From Treponema vincentii F0403 (GTDB lineage: Bacteria > Spirochaetota > Spirochaetia > Treponematales > Treponemataceae), in the NCBI RefSeq assembly GCF_000412995.1, contig NZ_KE332512.1, positions 310,001-374,000 on the forward strand: a DNA stretch of 64,000 nt, written 5' to 3'. A program made the position numbers and the translations under genes. Positions 1-9,701 of the stretch are shown here, piece by piece. Position 1 is the stretch's first letter, and each line of letters opens with the position of its first letter. Below the pieces are notes generated by a model, which made no database searches, was not told where the DNA came from, and was given only the letters and a program-made list of their open reading frames with translations.

Positions 1-985
1 GGGTGGCTCCGCAGCGGTTGTTGCCGGGTTTCAGGCTCCTTTTGCACTTGGCACGGAAACGGGCGGTTCCGTTCGGCTCCCGGCCTCATACTGCGGAATA
101 TACGGCTTAAAACCCACCTACGGCGCTATCAGCCGGTACGGTGTAGTTGCATTCGGCTCTTCGCTCGATCAAGTGGGGCTTTTTGCCCGCTGTGTCGATG
201 ATATCGGTTTAGGCCTTTCTATTGCAGGCGGCGCCGATTCACACGATGAAACGAGCGTCCGGCATGATTTTTCTCCCTGCGCACGTTTGGAAACTTATAC
301 CGGCAGCGAACTGAAAAAACTCCGTATTGCATTGCCGGTCGAATTTACGCAAGCAAAGGGGTTGGATGCGAATGTTGCGGCAATATTTGAAAAATTCCGT
401 ACATGGTTTACTTCAAAAGGTGTGCAGGTAGATCCCGTTTCAATTCCCGTGTTGGAATCTTCGATTGCGATGTATTATGTTATCGCCCTTTCCGAAGCTT
501 CAAGCAATCTTGCCCGTTTTGACGGTATCCGTTACGGTTTGCGGAAAGATCCGGGAAAAGGCTATGACGAGCTGTACTGTGCTACCCGTTCTGCAGGATT
601 TGGACGGGAAGTAAAACGGCGTATCATAACCGGAAACTATGTATTGTCCCATCACCTATCCGGTGATTGTTATGAAAACGCGCTCCGTGTCCGCGCCCGT
701 ATGGAAAAAGAAGTTGGTGCGATTTTGCAGCAGTACGACTTTATTTTCTGTCCTACTGCGCCTACGCCTGCCTTTAAACTTGGAGAGCGTGTAGACGATC
801 CTATGGCAATGTACCTTTCCGATCTGTTTACTACATTTGTGAATTTATCGCACATTCCGGCCTTATCGATACCTGCGGGGAAGGCAAAAGACGGCCGTCC
901 GGTCGGTATGCAAATCGCGGGCGCAAAACTTTCCGAAGAGAAAATTTTGCGCTTAGCAAAAACGTTGGAGGCGGCACAGGTATGA
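1..985 (+). CDS. gatA: Glutamyl-tRNA(Gln)/aspartyl-tRNA(Asn) amidotransferase subunit A, 5' truncated
   Basis: The reading frame is open from base 2 to the stop at 983-985, so the 5' part lies outside the window. The visible start is the amidase signature (GGSAAVVAG, then [13 protein letters not shown]), which holds the serine residues of the Ser-cisSer-Lys triad; the lysine lies upstream. GatA hydrolyses glutamine and passes ammonia to GatB, which amidates misacylated Glu-tRNA(Gln) or Asp-tRNA(Asn). The stop overlaps the gatB start (ATGA at 982-985), so the two are translationally coupled. gatC is not visible and presumably lies to the left. The identification is secure because of the signature and the gatB partner. 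Confidence 0.95.
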   Translation, partial: GGSAAVVAGFQAPFALGTETGGSVRLPASYCGIYGLKPTYGAISRYGVVAFGSSLDQVGLFARCVDDIGLGLSIAGGADSHDETSVRHDFSPCARLETYTGSELKKLRIALPVEFTQAKGLDANVAAIFEKFRTWFTSKGVQVDPVSIPVLESSIAMYYVIALSEASSNLARFDGIRYGLRKDPGKGYDELYCATRSAGFGREVKRRIITGNYVLSHHLSGDCYENALRVRARMEKEVGAILQQYDFIFCPTAPTPAFKLGERVDDPMAMYLSDLFTTFVNLSHIPALSIPAGKAKDGRPVGMQIAGAKLSEEKILRLAKTLEAAQV

Positions 986-2457
986 GTTCGGAATTATCCT
1001 ACGAAGTAATAATCGGTTGTGAAATTCACTGCCAACTGTTAACAAAGACAAAAGCTTTTTGCTCCTGCGAAAACCGTTACGGAGGAATGCCTAATTCGCG
1101 TGTTTGTCCGGTATGTTTAGGGTTGCCCGGAGCTTTGCCGTTTATCAGCGACGAATATGTGAAACTCGGCATTAAGGCCGGTTTTGCGCTCGGCTGCACC
1201 GTCAATGAATTCAGTAAATTTGACCGTAAGCATTATTTTTATCCCGACTTAGTGAAAGGGTACCAAATTACGCAATTCGATAAACCGATTTGCGAAAACG
1301 GCAAGGTTGAAATCAACATGGCGTCTCCCAATGAAGCACCCGAGATGCGGACAATCCGAATTGAACGCATCCATCTTGAAGAAGATGCCGGTAAAAGTCT
1401 TCATATTGAAGGATCGCATAGCTATGTAGATTATAACCGCTGCGGGGTTCCGCTTATAGAAATCGTATCCAAACCGGATATGAAAAGCCCTGAAGAAGCG
1501 GCGCAATATATGCAGACGATTAGGGAAATTTTAAAGTTTATCGGCGTTACCGACGGTAACTTGGAAGAAGGGGCGATGCGCTGCGATGCAAACATCAACC
1601 TGAAAGTATTTGAAAACGGCAAAGAATACCGTACGCCTATTTCCGAAATTAAGAATATGAACTCGTTTAGAACGGTGCGCGATGCGTGTGCGTATGAGGT
1701 TCAGCGGCAGCTTGAGGAGTTTAAAACGGATCGGCAGGAATATTCGGCCGACTTTAAGCGCACGATGGGGTGGGACGAACCGAGCGGTAAGACGGTTATC
1801 CAGCGGACAAAAAACTCCGCACTGGACTACCGATTTATGCGTGAGCCGGATATTCCCCCGCTTGTACTGAGCAGAGAATATATCGATTCGGTATGTAAAA
1901 CCGTCGGCGAATTACCGGCAGCAAAACGGGAACGGTTTAAGAAAGAGTACGGACTTTCTCAATTCGATGTGGAAACGCTTACAGCCGAGCGAAGTTTGGC
2001 GGAGTGGTTCGAAGCCGCCGCCGTTAAGACGAAAGACCCCAAAAAAGTTGCCAACTGGGTTCTTGCGGAAGTTCTTGCAGTATTGAACGAAAAGCATATC
2101 GGGCTCGAGCAATTGCCTTTCGGTTCCGATCATATTGCCGAATTGGTGAATGCACTCGATGCACAGACTATTACCAGTAAGCAGGCAAAGGATGTTTTTG
2201 TAGAAATGATGGAAAGCGGCGAACATCCGCAGCAGATCATTAAAAACAGGGGCATGACGCAGGTAAGCGATGCCGGCGCTATCGAAAAACTGGTAGACGA
2301 GGTCTTTGCGGCCAATCCTCAAGCTATCGCCGACTGGAAAAAAGGCAAAACCAATGTTGCCGGATGGCTGATGGGGCAGGTGATGAAAAAGTCGCAAGGC
2401 AAGGCGAATCCCAATCAGACTACGGAATTGGTACAAAAAAAACTTGCGGCGTTATAA
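982..2457 (+). CDS. gatB: Glutamyl-tRNA(Gln)/aspartyl-tRNA(Asn) amidotransferase subunit B
   Basis: Full-length GatB of 491 residues, the usual size. The N-terminus reads [13 protein letters not shown], followed by a Cys cluster (CSC ... CPVC, about residues 27-44) that matches the family's zinc knuckle. The C-terminal part has the YqeY-like helical tail that binds tRNA (about residues 340-490). GatB is the kinase/transamidase subunit that activates the misacylated aminoacyl-tRNA and uses ammonia channelled from GatA. It overlaps gatA by 4 bp. A hairpin without a clear T-run follows 14 bp downstream. Confidence 0.97.
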   Translation: MSSELSYEVIIGCEIHCQLLTKTKAFCSCENRYGGMPNSRVCPVCLGLPGALPFISDEYVKLGIKAGFALGCTVNEFSKFDRKHYFYPDLVKGYQITQFDKPICENGKVEINMASPNEAPEMRTIRIERIHLEEDAGKSLHIEGSHSYVDYNRCGVPLIEIVSKPDMKSPEEAAQYMQTIREILKFIGVTDGNLEEGAMRCDANINLKVFENGKEYRTPISEIKNMNSFRTVRDACAYEVQRQLEEFKTDRQEYSADFKRTMGWDEPSGKTVIQRTKNSALDYRFMREPDIPPLVLSREYIDSVCKTVGELPAAKRERFKKEYGLSQFDVETLTAERSLAEWFEAAAVKTKDPKKVANWVLAEVLAVLNEKHIGLEQLPFGSDHIAELVNALDAQTITSKQAKDVFVEMMESGEHPQQIIKNRGMTQVSDAGAIEKLVDEVFAANPQAIADWKKGKTNVAGWLMGQVMKKSQGKANPNQTTELVQKKLAAL

Positions 2458-2470
2458 AAAGTAATAATCG

Positions 2471-2504
2471 GCACTCGCTAAAAACGATGATTGTTAGCGA
2501 GTGC
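2471..2504. terminator. 11-bp perfect inverted repeat after gatB
   Basis: Arms GCACTCGCTAA (2471-2481) and TTAGCGAGTGC (2494-2504) are perfectly complementary around a 12-nt loop. It sits 14 bp after the gatB stop, so it may end the gatAB transcript, but no T-run follows it. The right side contains GAGTGCTAA, identical to one half of the CIRCE heat-shock operator, but the other half is not at the required distance. Function is inferred only. Confidence 0.4.
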
Positions 2505-2588
2505 TAAGGCCTTGTAGATGATTATGTATATAAAATACGGTAACCATGGTTCTTTTTGAGGGCGTGCATATTTCTTTTTATAAAAATC

Positions 2589-2617
2589 TTGCAGTAATTA
2601 GAAAGTTATAATAGAAT
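2589..2617 (+). promoter_or_regulatory. Candidate promoter of the adenylate cyclase operon
   Basis: TTGCAG (2589-2594), a 17-bp spacer and TAGAAT (2612-2617) lie in a very AT-rich stretch (about 2560-2650) that also holds several overlapping TATAAT-like words, so the exact -10 is uncertain. Transcription would start near 2624, ahead of the short ORF at 2660. Confidence 0.4.
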
Positions 2618-2659
2618 TATAGAGTATAATGTAATATAATATAATAATGTAAGGATTTG

Positions 2660-2737
2660 ATGATGGAGCAGAGACGGAGAGATGATTTTGCTTCTCCGGC
2701 AATGTTAATCATCCCAAATCCGAATGCGGAGCATTAG
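2660..2737 (+). CDS. 25-codon upstream ORF abutting the adenylate cyclase gene
   Basis: An ATG at 2660, preceded by AAGGA (2651-2655), opens a 25-codon frame beginning MMEQRRRDDF and ending ..NPNAEH. Its TAG stop (2735-2737) touches the ATG of the cyclase at 2738. The cyclase ribosome-binding sequence (GGAG, about 2727-2730) lies inside this ORF, so ribosomes translating the ORF would end exactly at the cyclase start. This suggests translational coupling or a leader peptide. The peptide itself is not recognised and expression is unproven. Confidence 0.5.
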   Translation: MMEQRRRDDFASPAMLIIPNPNAEH

Positions 2738-4642
2738 ATGTCGGAACAAAAAGAAAAAAATCAACAGGAAAAGGTACGTTTTCCTATAGGCGCGAAATTG
2801 GTTATCATGATTTCCGTTTTGCTCATCATTGCGCTTGGCGCTATTACGCTGCTGGTAACATTATTCGGCAGTGAAGATGTTCAAATTACAGCCGAAGAAA
2901 ACAACCGAACGGTGAACGCGCAAGCTGCAAATTCCGTTGAAAGCGAACTCTCTTCTATTAGAGCAAATGCTTTTTTGCTTTTGGATCTTATCAATACGGC
3001 TGAAAGTTCAAGCAGTTTTGCAAAACAGGCTGCAACCTTTTATTTTGAACGGAATCCTTCGGTTGCCGCCGTCCTTGTTACCGATTCGCGGCGTCCTGAC
3101 GGTGTCGATCGTACATTACTGAATACGACATTCTTTTTATCCCATGAGCTTGATCCTTCATTGGTAGAAACATTTTTAAAACAGGAACGGGAGGCTGCGG
3201 GTCAGGTCGAGCAGGGAATTATGAAAATCCTCAATGCCGCTCCGCTTTTTAATCAGCCGATGCTCGTCTTATTTTATCCGTATAAAGAAAAAGGCCTTGC
3301 CCAAGGGCTTGCCGTGTTCTTTTCTGCAGAAAAGCTTTCCGACGGATTCGGGCAAGGAACATTGCAGACAACCTATCTGGTAAACGATACGGGTGATGTG
3401 CTTATCCATCCCGATTTCGATCTTATCCGCAACGGTACGAACGTGTCCTCTTTCGCTCTTTTTAAGCAGATGCGGGAAAACGGCGATACAAACCGGCAGA
3501 TGTTATTTGAAGATGAGGCAGGTAAAAAATACTTCGGGTCGTACACACGGCTTTCGCTCGGCGATGCGGCGGTTCTTACTACAGCCGAAGCTGCACAGGT
3601 GCTTGAGCCCGTCAACGATACGGCGAAGCGGAATCTCTATTTGAGTATAGCGGTTCTTGCCCTTTCGGCAATGTTCGTGTGGTTTTTGTCAAAAAGCATC
3701 AGTACGCCGATTAAGCTGTTGACCGTTGCTGCTCATCAAATTGAAGCGGGCGAATATGAGCTTGACCTAAAACCGAAAACGCATGATGAGGTTGGGCTTT
3801 TAACGTCCAGTTTCGTACAGATGGGCAAGGGACTTGCAGAGCGGGAACGGCTCAAAGATTCGTTCGGCAGGTTTATCAATAAGGAAATTGCGGAGCTTGC
3901 CGCGCAGGGTCGGTTGGCACTCGGCGGCGAAACTAAGGAAACGACAATCTTCTTTTCTGACATCCGTTCGTTTACCGCTATTTCGGAAAAGCTCGAACCG
4001 TTTGAAGTTGTCGGTTTCTTAAATGAATATATGACGCAGATGGTTGAATGCGTTAACGACACGCACGGCGTTGTAGATAAATTTATCGGCGATGCGATTA
4101 TGGCTGTATGGGGTGCGCCGACAAGTTCAGGCTCTCCTCGCCAAGATGCATTGAATTGTATCCGTGCAGCGCTCCGTATGCGGGCTGCGCTTATGCAATT
4201 TAACCGCGGACGGGGAGGGGATAAAAAGCCGATTATCCGTATCGGGTGCGGTATTAATTCGGGTCCTGTCGTTGCCGGACAAATCGGATCTCAAAAGCGT
4301 ATGGAGTATACGGTTATCGGCGATGCGGTAAACCTTGCTTCCCGAACGGAGGCTTTGAATAAGCCGATGGGAACCGATATTCTTATCACCGAATACACGT
4401 ATAAGCTTGTGCATGATGAGGTGCTCGTAGAAGAGATGCCGTCGGTTACCGTAAAAGGAAAAGAGAAACCGCTCCGTATGTTTGCGGTCATTAATATGCC
4501 CAACGAAAAAGGTATTCCGGGGGCAGGAGAACAAGGTCCGACAAGCCTTAACCAGATTAGAAACGTATTGGGTATTCCCATTCCCGATTTTGCAAAGGTG
4601 AATCTTAATGAAGACGAGAAAAAATACAAGATCCAATCCTAG
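2738..4642 (+). CDS. Membrane class III adenylate/guanylate cyclase with extracytoplasmic sensor and HAMP domain
   Basis: 634 residues. TM1 lies near residues 22-46 and TM2 near 299-318; between them is a periplasmic segment of about 250 residues of the Cache sort. A HAMP-like linker follows (about 319-375), then the catalytic domain (about 400-600). Metal-binding aspartates lie in FFSDIRSFTAI (about D408) and KFIGDAIMAVWG (about D452). YTVIGDAVNLASR carries the transition-state Asn and Arg. Thr at the purine-selecting position fits class IIIb adenylate cyclases. It should make cAMP in response to an external ligand. Its stop lies inside the next gene (35-bp overlap), so it is co-transcribed with the FecR-like protein. 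Confidence 0.92.
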   Translation: MSEQKEKNQQEKVRFPIGAKLVIMISVLLIIALGAITLLVTLFGSEDVQITAEENNRTVNAQAANSVESELSSIRANAFLLLDLINTAESSSSFAKQAATFYFERNPSVAAVLVTDSRRPDGVDRTLLNTTFFLSHELDPSLVETFLKQEREAAGQVEQGIMKILNAAPLFNQPMLVLFYPYKEKGLAQGLAVFFSAEKLSDGFGQGTLQTTYLVNDTGDVLIHPDFDLIRNGTNVSSFALFKQMRENGDTNRQMLFEDEAGKKYFGSYTRLSLGDAAVLTTAEAAQVLEPVNDTAKRNLYLSIAVLALSAMFVWFLSKSISTPIKLLTVAAHQIEAGEYELDLKPKTHDEVGLLTSSFVQMGKGLAERERLKDSFGRFINKEIAELAAQGRLALGGETKETTIFFSDIRSFTAISEKLEPFEVVGFLNEYMTQMVECVNDTHGVVDKFIGDAIMAVWGAPTSSGSPRQDALNCIRAALRMRAALMQFNRGRGGDKKPIIRIGCGINSGPVVAGQIGSQKRMEYTVIGDAVNLASRTEALNKPMGTDILITEYTYKLVHDEVLVEEMPSVTVKGKEKPLRMFAVINMPNEKGIPGAGEQGPTSLNQIRNVLGIPIPDFAKVNLNEDEKKYKIQS

Positions 4643-7379
4643 TTTTACCAATGTCGGCGCAGATGTTTCCGTCGTTGTCTTGTCTCTTCTAGTGATTTTT
4701 GCCTCTTCGTTTTTGTTTGTGAAAAATTTAAACAGAACTTTTTCACGTAACGATAAGACACCTGTTGCAACCGTAACCTTTAAGTATAAATCGGTTCAGC
4801 GTAAATTTCTTGACCGTGCTGTCTGGGATCACCCGCAGCAGAATTCTCCCGTTTACAACGGCGATACCATACGTACATCCCCCGAAGCTGAGGCAACGCT
4901 GTATTTTGTTGACCGCAATGTCGTTGAACTCGGTTCGAGTACGATGATTCAAGTATTCGTTAATAATGAAGAATCCCGAATCGATTTGACGAGCGGGCTC
5001 GTGTCGGTTGAAACCTCCGATTCTTCCAATATGCTGGTCAGCTCGGAAAACACTACGGCAAAGATTTCTAAGGGCTCATCTTTCCGTGCCGATAAAAGCG
5101 GCGAGGGGAACCTTCAGTTAATTGTAGAAAAAGGTGAAGCCGCCGTTACCGGACAAGACGGTGCGGAAAAGGCAGAGGTCTTAACGCAAGGCGCCGTTAT
5201 GCAGACAGGGGTACAGACCCCGTTGGTAATGGTAAGCCCCGGAAAAAGCGTAAAGCTGCTCAAACAGAGCGGAAACGGTGTAGATGTACCGTTTCAATGG
5301 TACAGTTCTTTACCTGCCGGTGAAGATCTAATACTGGAAACCTCACCGTTCAGCAGTTTTTCCGAAGCAACACAGGCCTATACGGTTACCGGTTTAACCG
5401 ACTACACACTCGCAAAGCAAAACCAATCATTCTATTGGAGACTTTATTCTTCTACTGCCGGAACATCCGATGTTAATGTACAATCGGGTAAGGTCAATAT
5501 TATCGACGCTCCCGCTCCCGTCTTGTTGGAGCCGGCGGTTGATGCGGAGTATACCTATACGACAACTCCACCTACAATCCGATTTTTATGGGAAGGTAAT
5601 TCTCTCGTTGCGTCTTATTTGTTGGAAGTTTCCGACAATCCCGAGCTGAAAGACCCTCAGTTGAGCCGTTTTGTCAATACACAGTCGCTTACCTTATCGG
5701 ACTTTGCTGAAGGAACATGGTATTGGCGTGTTACGCCCCGTTACCTTATCGGGGCTGAAAATGCACCGGAAACCTCGAAAATAGCTTTTTTTCATATAGA
5801 GAAACAAGCTATTGCAACGGAAACTGCTCAGATATTGTTCCCGCAAGCGACGGCGGAAACGGCGCAGGGAAAAGAAATGTCTTTTGCATGGAAAAATATC
5901 TCCGAGACGAAGTCTTATCGGTTGAGAGTTGCGAAAGACGCTCAAATGAAGACCATCGTAGTTGATACCATCGTTGAATCGAATTCTTTTAAGCTTGATA
6001 ATGCAGCCGCGCTGCTTCCCAACGGCGACTATTACTGGACGGTGTCAGGTATTGATGCAAAAGGCACCGAGATGCCCGCGACGGCGCCGGTTAAATTTGA
6101 AACGGTTAATACCGATTATACGTTGCGCGGTATTTTCCCGCCTAGCGGATATGTGCTTGCGGATACTCTCTGTCCCGACACACGCTTTACATGGAAAACG
6201 AATGTTGAAACGGAGAAACACTTTCAAGTATCCGCTTCTGAGGATTTTGCTACGCTTGCCGTCGATGTAAAAACATCGGGTAACGGTATTGATGGCATTT
6301 CTTTACCGCAGGGACGATGGTATTGGCGGGTTGTCGCTGATAGTGCGGCAGGCCTCTTAAAAGCGGAACCCAAGCAGTTTACGATTGCGTCTCCGTTGGG
6401 AAAACCGAATTTATTCGATATCGGAAGCATGATAGTTGTCTTCCCCGAAGGAAAAACGAAATTTGTGTGGTCTCCGGTTAAGGGTGCGGATTATTATCAG
6501 GTTCGCATTGTAAAAATCGGTGATGAAGATTCTCCTTTATACGAAAATTTATTTATTACCGAAACTCAAGTGGAGATTGCTTTACAACGTGTCTTAGATG
6601 GCAACTACCGCATTAGCATCCAAGGATTTGCTTCCGCTTCTATAACGTCAACGCGGCGCTACGGCTTAGCTGTCGATCATAACTTTGTACTCAAGCATCT
6701 AAAACCGGTAGAACTGTTATATCCTGCAGACGGTGCAAGAATAGACGGACTTGAGGCCGCGCTTCATCCGTTTACCTTTGAATGGCAAACGATGGTGCCG
6801 CCGGCTTCGTCAAGGTTAATATTGCGGAAATCAGGTACTGCAAATCCCGTTTTTGACGTATCCGACCCTGCTGTGGAAATTCAAGCTCCTCCGCTTGAAC
6901 AGGGACGATATACATGGGAAGTAAAGGCCGCCGTACCGGAAGGATTTGATATTTCATCACGCAAACGGTTTACGTTTACCGTTTTGCCGATACCGCCGCT
7001 GCCGCCGGTTACATTTAATTTCCCAAAAGCGGATGAAGTGCTTAATGCTTCTTTCTTTAAGTCGAACCGGAGTATCGATTTTAGATGGAATAGAGTACCG
7101 GATGCAACCCACTATCGGTTTAAACTTTCCGATTCTTCCGGGCGTTCAATATTTACAGCCGATATCCGTGCGGACAGCGCCGGACAGCCGGTTGTAAGTT
7201 TTAAAGATATTGCACGCTTATCTCCCGGAACCTTCTCTGCAGAAGTGGTGGCACAACGGCGGCTAAGTAACGGAAAGGTATTTCAAAACGGTACTGCCGC
7301 ACGTTTACGTTTCCAAATAGATATTCCTAAGGGAAGAACGGTATCGACGGATGAAACGGGAGTTCTATATGGAAAATAA
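4608..7379 (+). CDS. FecR-domain surface protein with fibronectin-III-like repeats
   Basis: 923 residues. A cytoplasmic stub is followed by one membrane anchor (VSVVVLSLLVIFASSFLFV, about 19-38). A FecR-type domain follows (about 65-200: VYNGDTIRTSPEAEATLYF, ELGSSTMIQV). The rest is serial beta-sandwich repeats, each with a pattern such as FxWxxxxxAxxYxLxVS ... ARWYWRV, at about 220-890; at least six can be seen. A start at 4608 is supported by AAAGGTG 8-11 nt upstream, inside the cyclase gene. The anchor predicts a periplasmic or surface-facing scaffold. Treponema FecR-type proteins include reported fibronectin binders, but adhesion here is only an inference. It may be the partner that relays a signal to, or receives one from, the cyclase. 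Confidence 0.8.
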   Translation: MKTRKNTRSNPSFTNVGADVSVVVLSLLVIFASSFLFVKNLNRTFSRNDKTPVATVTFKYKSVQRKFLDRAVWDHPQQNSPVYNGDTIRTSPEAEATLYFVDRNVVELGSSTMIQVFVNNEESRIDLTSGLVSVETSDSSNMLVSSENTTAKISKGSSFRADKSGEGNLQLIVEKGEAAVTGQDGAEKAEVLTQGAVMQTGVQTPLVMVSPGKSVKLLKQSGNGVDVPFQWYSSLPAGEDLILETSPFSSFSEATQAYTVTGLTDYTLAKQNQSFYWRLYSSTAGTSDVNVQSGKVNIIDAPAPVLLEPAVDAEYTYTTTPPTIRFLWEGNSLVASYLLEVSDNPELKDPQLSRFVNTQSLTLSDFAEGTWYWRVTPRYLIGAENAPETSKIAFFHIEKQAIATETAQILFPQATAETAQGKEMSFAWKNISETKSYRLRVAKDAQMKTIVVDTIVESNSFKLDNAAALLPNGDYYWTVSGIDAKGTEMPATAPVKFETVNTDYTLRGIFPPSGYVLADTLCPDTRFTWKTNVETEKHFQVSASEDFATLAVDVKTSGNGIDGISLPQGRWYWRVVADSAAGLLKAEPKQFTIASPLGKPNLFDIGSMIVVFPEGKTKFVWSPVKGADYYQVRIVKIGDEDSPLYENLFITETQVEIALQRVLDGNYRISIQGFASASITSTRRYGLAVDHNFVLKHLKPVELLYPADGARIDGLEAALHPFTFEWQTMVPPASSRLILRKSGTANPVFDVSDPAVEIQAPPLEQGRYTWEVKAAVPEGFDISSRKRFTFTVLPIPPLPPVTFNFPKADEVLNASFFKSNRSIDFRWNRVPDATHYRFKLSDSSGRSIFTADIRADSAGQPVVSFKDIARLSPGTFSAEVVAQRRLSNGKVFQNGTAARLRFQIDIPKGRTVSTDETGVLYGK

Positions 7380-8595
7380 GCACGGTTTGCTACTTGCCGG
7401 TGTTCTTTTGTTGAGCCTTATCCCATTGTCCGCTCAAGAAGCTGCCCCCTCCGTGCAGGAAGTAAAAAAAGCAGGGAATGAAAAGAAAAATTATTTTCTC
7501 AAAGAGACCGATCAGGGCGTCACACTTGTCCAGCGTTTGTCTTGGGAAAAATTGGATGATATTTTAGGCTTTGAATTCGAACTTGAACAACAGGATAAAA
7601 AAACGAAAGTGTGGCGCTTAATTGATAAACAGACCGTAAAAACCAATTATGCGGATGTCTCTTTAGCGCCGGGAGATTACCGTTTCCGTGTACGGGTTAT
7701 AAATCTTCTAGGGCAAAAAGAAGATGCAAGCGAGTATCGTAACTTTGCTATCCGTATTGCGTATCAGCCGGAAGTTACTGCGGTTTCTCCTCAAGTTATC
7801 AACTTTGATGAGCTCGAAGACCAGACGCTTACCATAACCGGTAAAAATTTCCATGAAGAAACCTCTTTTATTCTTACGAATAATTTGAGCGGATCCGTTT
7901 TACGCGGAACTATTACGGAATTAAAAGATAACGGTACTCATGCGGTTGTTACTTTTGATTTTATGAGGGCAAACCCGGGAATTTATACATTTGCAGCGGT
8001 TGATCCGAGCGATCTGTCGGCAGAAAAAGAAAATATTGTATTCCGATTCCAAAAACCGCTGGATGTATTTATTTCAGCTGACTATGTTTTTAACGGTTTT
8101 ATCGGCAACCGGATATTAGGAAAGGAAGAATATTTCAATACGAATATTGCCCCTTTGGCAGGCGGTATACGGCTGACAGTTGTTCCGATAAAGCGGTTTT
8201 ACGGCAATTTCGGGGTTAATTTTACCGGCTCCGGTACTTATTTAAAAAATAAAACCAATGGGTATACGCTAACGAGCGGTTTGTTATTTGCTCAACTGAA
8301 TGCAGCATATTTTGTATCGATTATTAAACACCGGCTGGTATTTGACGTTCATGCGGGTATGGGAGCTGCTTTTCTGGTAAATACCCAGTTTTCCTATGAT
8401 GCGGCGGAAAACATAACGAGCAATAAGGCATGGTATTGGGGCTTGACGTTTAATGCCGGTACAGCTTTGTATGTGTATGTATACAAGAAGCTCTATATTG
8501 AACTCAATGTTGACCACGTTATCCCAATCAGACAGGGAAACGGCTTCCCTATATATATTATTCAACCGCAGTTGGGTATCGGATGGGAATTTTAG
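7369..8595 (+). CDS. Secreted protein with Ig-like domains and C-terminal beta-barrel, probably outer-membrane
   Basis: I place the start at 7369 because GGGAG lies 7 nt upstream and the product then begins with a clean signal peptide (GLLLAGVLLLSLIPLSAQ). An in-frame ATG at 7351 is an alternative. About 408 residues: an Ig/fibronectin-like domain (about 40-125), an IPT/TIG-like domain (about 130-220; ITGKNFHEETSFIL), then a C-terminal half of alternating amphipathic strands that ends in ..QPQLGIGWEF, an outer-membrane barrel-like ending with terminal Phe. It overlaps the preceding FecR gene by 11 bp, so it closes the cyclase operon. No enzyme motif is visible. Confidence 0.72.
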   Translation: MENKHGLLLAGVLLLSLIPLSAQEAAPSVQEVKKAGNEKKNYFLKETDQGVTLVQRLSWEKLDDILGFEFELEQQDKKTKVWRLIDKQTVKTNYADVSLAPGDYRFRVRVINLLGQKEDASEYRNFAIRIAYQPEVTAVSPQVINFDELEDQTLTITGKNFHEETSFILTNNLSGSVLRGTITELKDNGTHAVVTFDFMRANPGIYTFAAVDPSDLSAEKENIVFRFQKPLDVFISADYVFNGFIGNRILGKEEYFNTNIAPLAGGIRLTVVPIKRFYGNFGVNFTGSGTYLKNKTNGYTLTSGLLFAQLNAAYFVSIIKHRLVFDVHAGMGAAFLVNTQFSYDAAENITSNKAWYWGLTFNAGTALYVYVYKKLYIELNVDHVIPIRQGNGFPIYIIQPQLGIGWEF

Positions 8596-8602
8596 AAAGT
8601 AC

Positions 8603-9529
8603 TTAATCCTGATATTCGATGGCTTCTACCATCCGATCCTTTGATAACACCGTATTGGGGAATATCTCCTGTGCATCCTTTAAAAGCTGCTTTAAGTCAT
8701 AATCCGTATAACGGGGACTGTAGTGGATAAGTGCCATCTTTTTCACTGCAGCATCCCGTGCAATTCGAGCAGCCTGTGTACAGGTCATGTGTTTTTTTTC
8801 GGCAGCGTCTTGTTCCATACCTTTTTCAAACATGGATTCGCATACTAAGAAGTCCGATCCTGCCACTTCCGGAGCGATGGTAGGAAGATATTTCGTATCG
8901 GTTACAAAGCTGAATTTCCGGCCGCTTCGGGGATGGCCGAGTACTTGACTGCTTTCCACGACAGTGCCGTCCGATGCTTCTACCGCTATTCCTGCCTGCA
9001 GCTTTGACCATAGCGGTCCGCACGGAACATTCAGCCTGCGTGCAGCTTCGGGATCAAAAGCTCCCGGACGCGGGAACTCTTCAAATACATATCCGAGGCA
9101 GGGTTTCGTATGCTCAAGCCAGAACGCCCGCACTTGAAACTCGTCGGTTTTATATACGATACCGGGTTCGGTAATTTCTTTGATAATGATTTCGTAATTG
9201 ATATACATATCGAGAACTTGTCTGCTTGTTTCGATATATTCTTTAATTTTCGGCGGCCCGATAATGTAGAGCGGTTCATCACGATCAACCTGTGCTGATA
9301 ACATCAGTATGCCCGGTAGTCCCGTTACATGATCCGCATGGGTATGGCTGATAAAGATAGTATTGATTTTTTTCCATCGGAGATTGAGACGGCGCAGGGA
9401 AACTTGAGTTCCTTCCCCTGCATCAAAAAGAAATAGGTCGCCTTCACGGCGAAGCAGTACCGAAGTAAGATGACGGTACGGTAAAGGCATCATGCCTCCG
9501 CAGCCCAAGATAAACGCTTCAAGATTCAT
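8603..9529 (-). CDS. rnz: Ribonuclease Z (tRNA 3' endonuclease)
   Basis: 308 residues, the size of short-form RNase Z. The metallo-beta-lactamase zinc signature FISHTHADHVTGLPG lies near residues 60-74. Further ligands follow: the Asp of FVTDTK and the late histidine in IHYSPRY (family HYSxRY). The enzyme removes 3' trailers from tRNA precursors. This fits the genome, since all three tRNA genes in this window lack an encoded CCA. It converges with the barrel-protein gene with only 7 bp between stops. No Shine-Dalgarno sequence is obvious; a TATACT lies 11 nt before the ATG, so the leader would be very short. Confidence 0.95.
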   Translation of the reverse strand: MNLEAFILGCGGMMPLPYRHLTSVLLRREGDLFLFDAGEGTQVSLRRLNLRWKKINTIFISHTHADHVTGLPGILMLSAQVDRDEPLYIIGPPKIKEYIETSRQVLDMYINYEIIIKEITEPGIVYKTDEFQVRAFWLEHTKPCLGYVFEEFPRPGAFDPEAARRLNVPCGPLWSKLQAGIAVEASDGTVVESSQVLGHPRSGRKFSFVTDTKYLPTIAPEVAGSDFLVCESMFEKGMEQDAAEKKHMTCTQAARIARDAAVKKMALIHYSPRYTDYDLKQLLKDAQEIFPNTVLSKDRMVEAIEYQD

Positions 9530-9559
9530 AGATGGAAAACAGTATACCGATTTTGGGGC

Positions 9560-9588
9560 TTGACGTAAATAGTAAAATAAGATAAACT
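9560..9588 (+). promoter_or_regulatory. Promoter of tRNA-Val
   Basis: TTGACG (9560-9565), a 17-bp spacer and TAAACT (9583-9588) stand 23 bp ahead of the mature tRNA 5' end. The spacing is ideal for a sigma-70-type promoter. Confidence 0.65.
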
Positions 9589-9611
9589 CTACTCCGTTAT
9601 TTATTATATGC

Positions 9612-9685
9612 GGGCAATTAGCTCAGTTGGTTAGAGTACAAGCATGACACGCTTGGGGTCGCTGGTTCGATTCCAGCATTGCCCA
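9612..9685 (+). tRNA. tRNA-Val (anticodon GAC)
   Basis: It folds as a full cloverleaf. Acceptor GGGCAAT pairs with ATTGCCC. The D-arm is GCTC/GAGT and the anticodon stem CAAGC/GCTTG encloses loop ATGACAC with anticodon GAC. The T-arm is GCTGG-TTCGATT-CCAGC and the discriminator base is A. CCA is not encoded. Confidence 0.97.
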
Positions 9686-9701
9686 TCTCTCCGCATAATG
9701 T

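Noticed and set aside
1912-2436. 174-codon reverse ORF inside gatB (and similar long antisense ORFs in recA, ftsH, guaA and ygfK)
   Set aside because: They lie wholly within strongly conserved genes, have no family pattern or ribosome-binding site, and reflect codon bias on the coding strand.
2471-2509. Possible CIRCE (HrcA) operator after gatB
   Set aside because: GAGTGCTAA is present, but the partner TTAGCACTC is not nine bases upstream. The real symmetry is a different 11-bp hairpin, and no chaperone gene follows.
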